Shown piece after piece: positions 21,826 to 25,403 of a DNA stretch of 25,403 nt. Below the pieces are notes generated by a model. The model was not told the origin of the DNA and searched no databases. It was given only the letters and a program-made list of their open reading frames with translations. Both the position numbers and the translations under genes were made by a program. Numbering within the stretch: position 1 is the first letter of the stretch; each line of letters opens with the position of its first letter. This DNA is from a virus, in the IMG/VR virus record IMGVR_UViG_3300041586_000070, positions 1 to 25,403 of that record. One strand, given 5' to 3'.

Positions 21826-21999
21826 TTAAGCAGATGTTTGCTGCATGTCTTTTAAGGTCTGCTTTAAATCCAACCTAAACTGACTCAAAGCATCCTCTTC
21901 AATCGCTCTGGACACGGGACCATCAAAACGCACAATCCCTTTGGCTTTGAGCCTTTCATCTTCGGCAGCAAGACTCTCTAGTATCTGTTTAGCATTCAT
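21826..21999 (-). CDS. Small gene coupled to the MuF-JAB protein, immunity candidate
   Basis: This 57-residue protein begins at ATG 21999, which overlaps the stop of the MuF gene (ATGA), with GAGAGA as ribosome site. A longer frame exists but has no signal. It is helical and acidic with charged faces (ESLAAEDERLKAKG, then RAIEEDALSQFRLDLKQTL at about 31-49). It is not part of the standard Mu head gene set. Small acidic proteins right after MuF proteins with a variable C-terminal domain are the usual place for immunity partners, so I propose this role; it remains inference. Confidence 0.7.
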   Translation of the reverse strand: MNAKQILESLAAEDERLKAKGIVRFDGPVSRAIEEDALSQFRLDLKQTLKDMQQTSA

Positions 22000-23456
22000 G
22001 AGCGTTCTCTCTCGTAGATCAGGCCTAGGTTTCCACACGCAACAACCCAAATATAATGCAAATACTCAGCCTCGGCAAACTGTGGATTAAGATCACCTGA
22101 GCGCACCAGCTCGTTGACAATGCGGTTAGCTTTGGCTTTGGCGTCTTCGAAAGCAGCAACCAAAGCAATTACTGAAGGCCATGCCGCGCCGACCTTAGTT
22201 GTTACGCGGTATCGTATCAATGGCGTGACAACCCTAATCTCTCCAATATCGTACTCTACAGCACGATTAATGTCTGTTAGCGATAGTGTTGTTCCTCTTG
22301 GGTGGTTGTGCGTAAATATATTTTTGGGGAGTAACAAAACCTCTTCTTTGCTCAAATCGACTCGATCAGGCTCACCTTGACGCTTAAACAACAGCACGCC
22401 ATTGCTATCAAAAGCCCCTGCTGTTTCAAGATCATCATTTCTAATGCCATCTTCAAACTCAACGACATTTTTCTTCAAAGGTGATGAAGTATCAGGTGTG
22501 ACTTTCGGCGCACCTATATCATAAATGCTAAAGGTCTCAGATGGCGGCTGATCAAAATGCTGCTTATTCACATTGCCACTCTGATATTTTGGGGTGGCCA
22601 ATACTACCTGATTTTTCTGCGCGACTTCTAACGCTACAAGGCCTTCCTGAGCAGCCTCTCGCAACGCCTGATCCTCAATCGCCACCGCCTTTTCGCGCGC
22701 CAATCGCTGCAACTCATCAACCCGCGCCTGACCCGCGTTATACGCAAAGCCCGCATCGACACCGTCAGGAATACGCTCACGCTGACCTGTGCGCGGGTTA
22801 GTCCAATCTACCAGCTTGACCTTGGGCGAGTCGGTCACACTCAAGCCCAACGCCTCAAGCTCCGACTTGGAAAACTGGATTAAATTACAGCGACAATTGA
22901 ACCCATTCGGCGGCGCGTGCGTCTGCCAAAACACATGACTGATGGGCAATATCGTATTATCCCATGCTCGATGTTTTGGCCGCGTCCGAAAGTCATCCAC
23001 CGCGTCATACATCAAATACGGCGCATCCTCGGCCTGTCGCATGATCTGCTCCCAACGTCCGACACTGTAGGCCATCTGCATGTTGGTGCGAAAAATGATC
23101 TGTAGCCGCCGCGCACTGCCCAACTCGGCCACCACGGTCTTACCCGTCAGTGGATCAAGTACCGCTTGCCGCCCCCACCAGCCATTGGCCTGCAAGTGCG
23201 GGATGATCCGATCTGCCCACTGCTCATATGTCCAGCCCTGTTTAATCGCCTGCCTGATGCCGTCCTGCATGTCTTGTAGCAGATCCATGTCCATCATTTT
23301 TGCGACAGTAAACGCGGTGCGATGCTCTTCAGCAGTCACATCAAGATAACTAAACGACGGCTTTAAACCCTTGGACTCAAAGTGCCTGATCGCTTCACGC
23401 GGCGGCACATTAAACCCAAAACTGGCCTGTATAAAATTGATAATGCCCTTGATCAT
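21996..23456 (-). CDS. Mu gpF-like head morphogenesis protein with JAB/RadC-like C-terminal domain
   Basis: Residues about 1-200 form the phage head morphogenesis (MuF, SPP1 gp7-like) domain: RRLQIIFRTNMQMAYSVGRW near 116-135, then HRAWDNTILPISHVFW near 162-177 and PPNGFNCRC at 182-190. Residues about 200-330 are a linker. Residues about 335-486 are an extra domain with FTHNHPRGTTLSLTD at 381-395: H383 and H385, then S392 and D395, and an upstream acid (E344), like the metal-binding HxHP...S..D of JAB/MPN and RadC proteins, though with one residue fewer than the classic spacing. MuF proteins sit inside the head in small copy number and may be ejected with DNA. The extra domain may act as an injected effector. 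It overlaps the portal gene by 4 nt. Confidence 0.85.
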   Translation of the reverse strand: MIKGIINFIQASFGFNVPPREAIRHFESKGLKPSFSYLDVTAEEHRTAFTVAKMMDMDLLQDMQDGIRQAIKQGWTYEQWADRIIPHLQANGWWGRQAVLDPLTGKTVVAELGSARRLQIIFRTNMQMAYSVGRWEQIMRQAEDAPYLMYDAVDDFRTRPKHRAWDNTILPISHVFWQTHAPPNGFNCRCNLIQFSKSELEALGLSVTDSPKVKLVDWTNPRTGQRERIPDGVDAGFAYNAGQARVDELQRLAREKAVAIEDQALREAAQEGLVALEVAQKNQVVLATPKYQSGNVNKQHFDQPPSETFSIYDIGAPKVTPDTSSPLKKNVVEFEDGIRNDDLETAGAFDSNGVLLFKRQGEPDRVDLSKEEVLLLPKNIFTHNHPRGTTLSLTDINRAVEYDIGEIRVVTPLIRYRVTTKVGAAWPSVIALVAAFEDAKAKANRIVNELVRSGDLNPQFAEAEYLHYIWVVACGNLGLIYERERS

Positions 23457-24964
23457 CGCTGCCCCCGTAGCATCCCCGTCAATCGCGCCCAGAACGTCGC
23501 TCGCTCGATTTTTTGCACGGCCTGAGCGCTGGGCATATCACGCGCCATCTCCCGCAAATGCTGCTCAAACGTGTCAAAGTCCTTGCTGCTCTCGGCATAG
23601 TCCAGCAGCTGCTGCACGCGCTGACCCATCACGCTTTGATAATCCTCAGCAGCGCGTTGGGCAGCATCCAACATGCCGACCTGATCGCCCCGCGCCCCCG
23701 CCTTAATCGCATCGATCACCGCAGACTCTGCAAAATTGGCTGCATTGGGGTCAGCCACTGGCAATTGGCCAATCTGATTGACCTGCGCTTGTTTTTTGAT
23801 CCAGCCCTCGCCATAGGTCGATGTGATGTATTCAGGGGTTGGCTCGTAGCCAAGCTCACTGATCTTCTTGTCGCGCTCTGCCCGCTTATTCTGGTCTTCG
23901 GCGGGCTTGACGTTGCGATAGACTCGTGGCGGCGTTGCGCCTGCAAATGCGGCTTGGTTGTACTCAAACCACCACTGCACAACCGACTGATTAAACGACT
24001 CGCACAGCATGTCGCTATCAGCCTGCACCACCATATCGCGCACGTCGGCATGGGTTTCCGACTGACTGCGACTACTGCCATTGTCGGTGGTCATGGTCTG
24101 CGACAAGACGATTTTGGCAATCGCCGCATCCATTGCGTCTTTAAGGGCTTCATAATCAGCAGCACCTGATCGTCTGGCTTCTAGCAGCGTAATTTCCATG
24201 CCATCTGGCACGAGAATACCTGTCTCAGTGGCAATCGCACGCAAGGCTTGCAGTGCCTTATTCCGCGTATCCTTGTCATTTTCTTTGCCTGCGGGCAACT
24301 TACCAACACCTGTCGGCTGGCCAAACTTTTCGAGAAAGATCAGCCAAAACTTGATGTCGTTACGCTTGAAAAACACGGGCCAATACAACCAGTGCGCGAG
24401 GCCAAGCCCATAGGGGTTGTCTGAGTTGTCCGCACCCGTCGAGACCACCCAGAACTTACGATCAGGCATGCGCTCAAATTGATGATCCTGCCGCAACAAA
24501 AACAACTCTGAATCGACGTTAAAGCGAAACCGCGCCCGCTCACGCACCTTGATCGACTCAATACCGATCAGGCCATCGTGTTGCGCCCACATGATCTCAC
24601 CCACGCCGTAGCCGTAGAAGGTGGCAAATAGCATTTTGTCATTGATGTCGTCCCAGCGGATGCGCGATAGGTTGTCACGCAGCGCATCAGCACAGGCTTG
24701 ACTGGCCGCGTCATCTGCGCCTGCCTCGACCGTCCACGGCTTAGACACGACAGATAAGCGACGTTGCTGAAAAGTGGCTTTAACCTGATCATCGCGCAGC
24801 ACCTCTTGATAGATTTCAAGATTGCCCGCGCCTTTGGTGGCAAGGATTTTGTCGGGATTGAGCAGCACCTTTAAGAATGGGTCGATGGTGTACGCAATCG
24901 TGTTATCGGTCGATGCTGGCGCGAGTTCTTGCGTGATCGGTGGCTTGGGCTTGAGGTTGTCCAT
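23453..24964 (-). CDS. Portal protein, Mu gp29-like (DUF935)
   Basis: This 503-residue protein forms the 12-subunit portal ring for DNA entry and exit. The DUF935 pattern is clear: QEVLRDDQVKATFQQRRLSV near 53-72, FATFYGYGVGEIMW near 114-127, FWLIFLEKFGQPTGVGKLP near 206-224, and VLSQTMTTDNGSSRSQSETH near 288-307 with a helical C-terminus. Length fits the family. The start at 24964 has no purine-rich ribosome site; a hairpin ends 2 nt before it. It heads unit A, with the MuF gene next. Terminase genes would be expected further right, outside the window. Confidence 0.92.
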   Translation of the reverse strand: MDNLKPKPPITQELAPASTDNTIAYTIDPFLKVLLNPDKILATKGAGNLEIYQEVLRDDQVKATFQQRRLSVVSKPWTVEAGADDAASQACADALRDNLSRIRWDDINDKMLFATFYGYGVGEIMWAQHDGLIGIESIKVRERARFRFNVDSELFLLRQDHQFERMPDRKFWVVSTGADNSDNPYGLGLAHWLYWPVFFKRNDIKFWLIFLEKFGQPTGVGKLPAGKENDKDTRNKALQALRAIATETGILVPDGMEITLLEARRSGAADYEALKDAMDAAIAKIVLSQTMTTDNGSSRSQSETHADVRDMVVQADSDMLCESFNQSVVQWWFEYNQAAFAGATPPRVYRNVKPAEDQNKRAERDKKISELGYEPTPEYITSTYGEGWIKKQAQVNQIGQLPVADPNAANFAESAVIDAIKAGARGDQVGMLDAAQRAAEDYQSVMGQRVQQLLDYAESSKDFDTFEQHLREMARDMPSAQAVQKIERATFWARLTGMLRGQR

Positions 24965-24966
24965 AT

Positions 24967-25006
24967 GCGGTAGATAGATTGCCAGTAATAGCGCACTATC
25001 TACCGC
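24967..25006 (-). repeat. Perfect 11-bp inverted repeat in the portal leader
   Basis: GCGGTAGATAG (24967-24977) and CTATCTACCGC (24996-25006) are perfect reverse complements with an 18-nt loop. On the mRNA the hairpin ends 2 nt before the portal ATG and occupies the place of the Shine-Dalgarno. No T-run follows, so it is not a terminator. It may control portal translation, mRNA stability or bind a protein. Confidence 0.7.
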
Positions 25007-25033
25007 GTGTGTCAGGCTGTCAGGGTGCGACTA
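24995..25033 (-). promoter_or_regulatory. Late-type promoter A with YAGTCGCA element
   Basis: Minus strand: TAGTCGCACC (upstream element) leads into -35 CTGACA (25023-25018), 17-nt spacer, -10-like GATAGT (25000-24995). A second CTGACA copy lies 8 nt on. The element starts right at the stop codon (TAG) of the 116-residue gene and faces the portal gene. Confidence 0.5.
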
Positions 25034-25381
25034 GATCAGCGAAACAAAGCGGCGAATAGCCTGCTGCAACAAATAGCCTAGCGCATGGACTGATTCAATC
25101 TGTAGGCGATTATTTGGACAGCTTGTTTCATTCAAAAACGCACACTGCAAGCAGGTCAGCCCCACAGTCACTTGCTCAACCAGACCAATAATCGGTGTCC
25201 AGTCGCTGCATTCAGCAGTTTTCAGACACTGATAGCCATCTTTGAGCAAGACGATAATTCCACCAATCAGGCTGGCTTTCTCGTGATGCTCAAGAATGAC
25301 CGCTTCGATGCTGTTTTGCAGTACGATTATTAGTGCGCTTGCACCTGAAAAATGCAGTGCCGCTTCGTCAAACAGTTCCAT
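25031..25381 (-). CDS. Hypothetical cysteine-containing protein, possibly 5' partial
   Basis: The visible frame gives 116 residues from ATG 25381 to TAG 25031. No ribosome site precedes that ATG, and the frame stays open to the window edge, so the gene may start further right. The N-terminal half has hydrophobic helices (FSGASALIIVLQNSIEAVIL at about 11-30). The second half has five cysteines (QCLKTAEC, TCLQCAF, SC) that could bind metal or form disulfides. It resembles no head protein I know. Its position before the portal is where terminase or a small accessory gene would be expected. Confidence 0.5.
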   Translation of the reverse strand: MELFDEAALHFSGASALIIVLQNSIEAVILEHHEKASLIGGIIVLLKDGYQCLKTAECSDWTPIIGLVEQVTVGLTCLQCAFLNETSCPNNRLQIESVHALGYLLQQAIRRFVSLI

Positions 25382-25403
25382 GCGGCTGGTTGGCAGCTTA
25401 GGG

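Noticed and set aside
23513-24169. 218-residue plus-strand open frame opposite the portal gene
   Set aside because: It lies wholly antisense to a clear DUF935 portal gene, has no ribosome site or recognisable domain, and is a by-product of codon bias.

Overview
The window reads as the late half of a temperate, long-tailed (siphovirus-like) phage of a Gram-negative, probably gammaproteobacterial, host. Nearly everything is transcribed on the minus strand, from a portal gene at the right edge to an endolysin at the left. The host guess rests on three things: an attachment core equal to the 3' part of a proteobacterial-type tRNA-Val(GAC), a CRISPR repeat of the type I-F class, and roughly balanced base composition. 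Genus is not determined.

Right to left on the minus strand. (A) 24964-21826: Mu gp29-like portal, a Mu gpF-like head protein with an extra C-terminal JAB/RadC-like domain, and a small coupled gene; a terminator follows. (B) 21691-19243: Mu I-like protease with a nested scaffold, a decoration-type protein and the major capsid protein; a terminator follows. (C) 19178-10533: Mu gp35/gp36/gpG/gp37-like connector genes, the tail tube, virion proteins of unknown role, tail chaperones G and GT joined by a strongly supported -1 frameshift, and a 1319-residue tape measure. (D) 9554-1562: tail-tip proteins, DUF2163 protein, central hub, fibre proteins, two small membrane proteins (holin candidates) and a GH19 endolysin, closed by a strong terminator. 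Units A, B and D each begin with a similar promoter-like element (YAGTCGCA upstream of a -35/-10 pair spaced 17 nt).

The accessory island lies between the tape measure and the tail tip, at 9555-10556. It holds a two-gene plus-strand cassette: a HicA-like small protein and a winged-HTH protein, with a promoter whose -35 sits inside a perfect palindrome. Beside it is a miniature CRISPR array: two identical 28-nt type I-F-like repeats separated by exactly 32 nt, with no cas genes in view. The array points in the minus (late) direction and is walled off from the tail-tip gene by a terminator hairpin and a new promoter. This is the most unusual element in the window, a likely phage-carried guide or CRISPR-decoy RNA.

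At the left edge a tyrosine integrase lies next to a tRNA-Val 3' fragment whose two flanks both look like phage DNA. This is what an intact attP looks like, so the sequence probably comes from a virion, an excised circle or a tandem copy rather than a simple integrated prophage. A small HTH gene converges on the integrase. Terminase, replication and repressor genes are not in the window.
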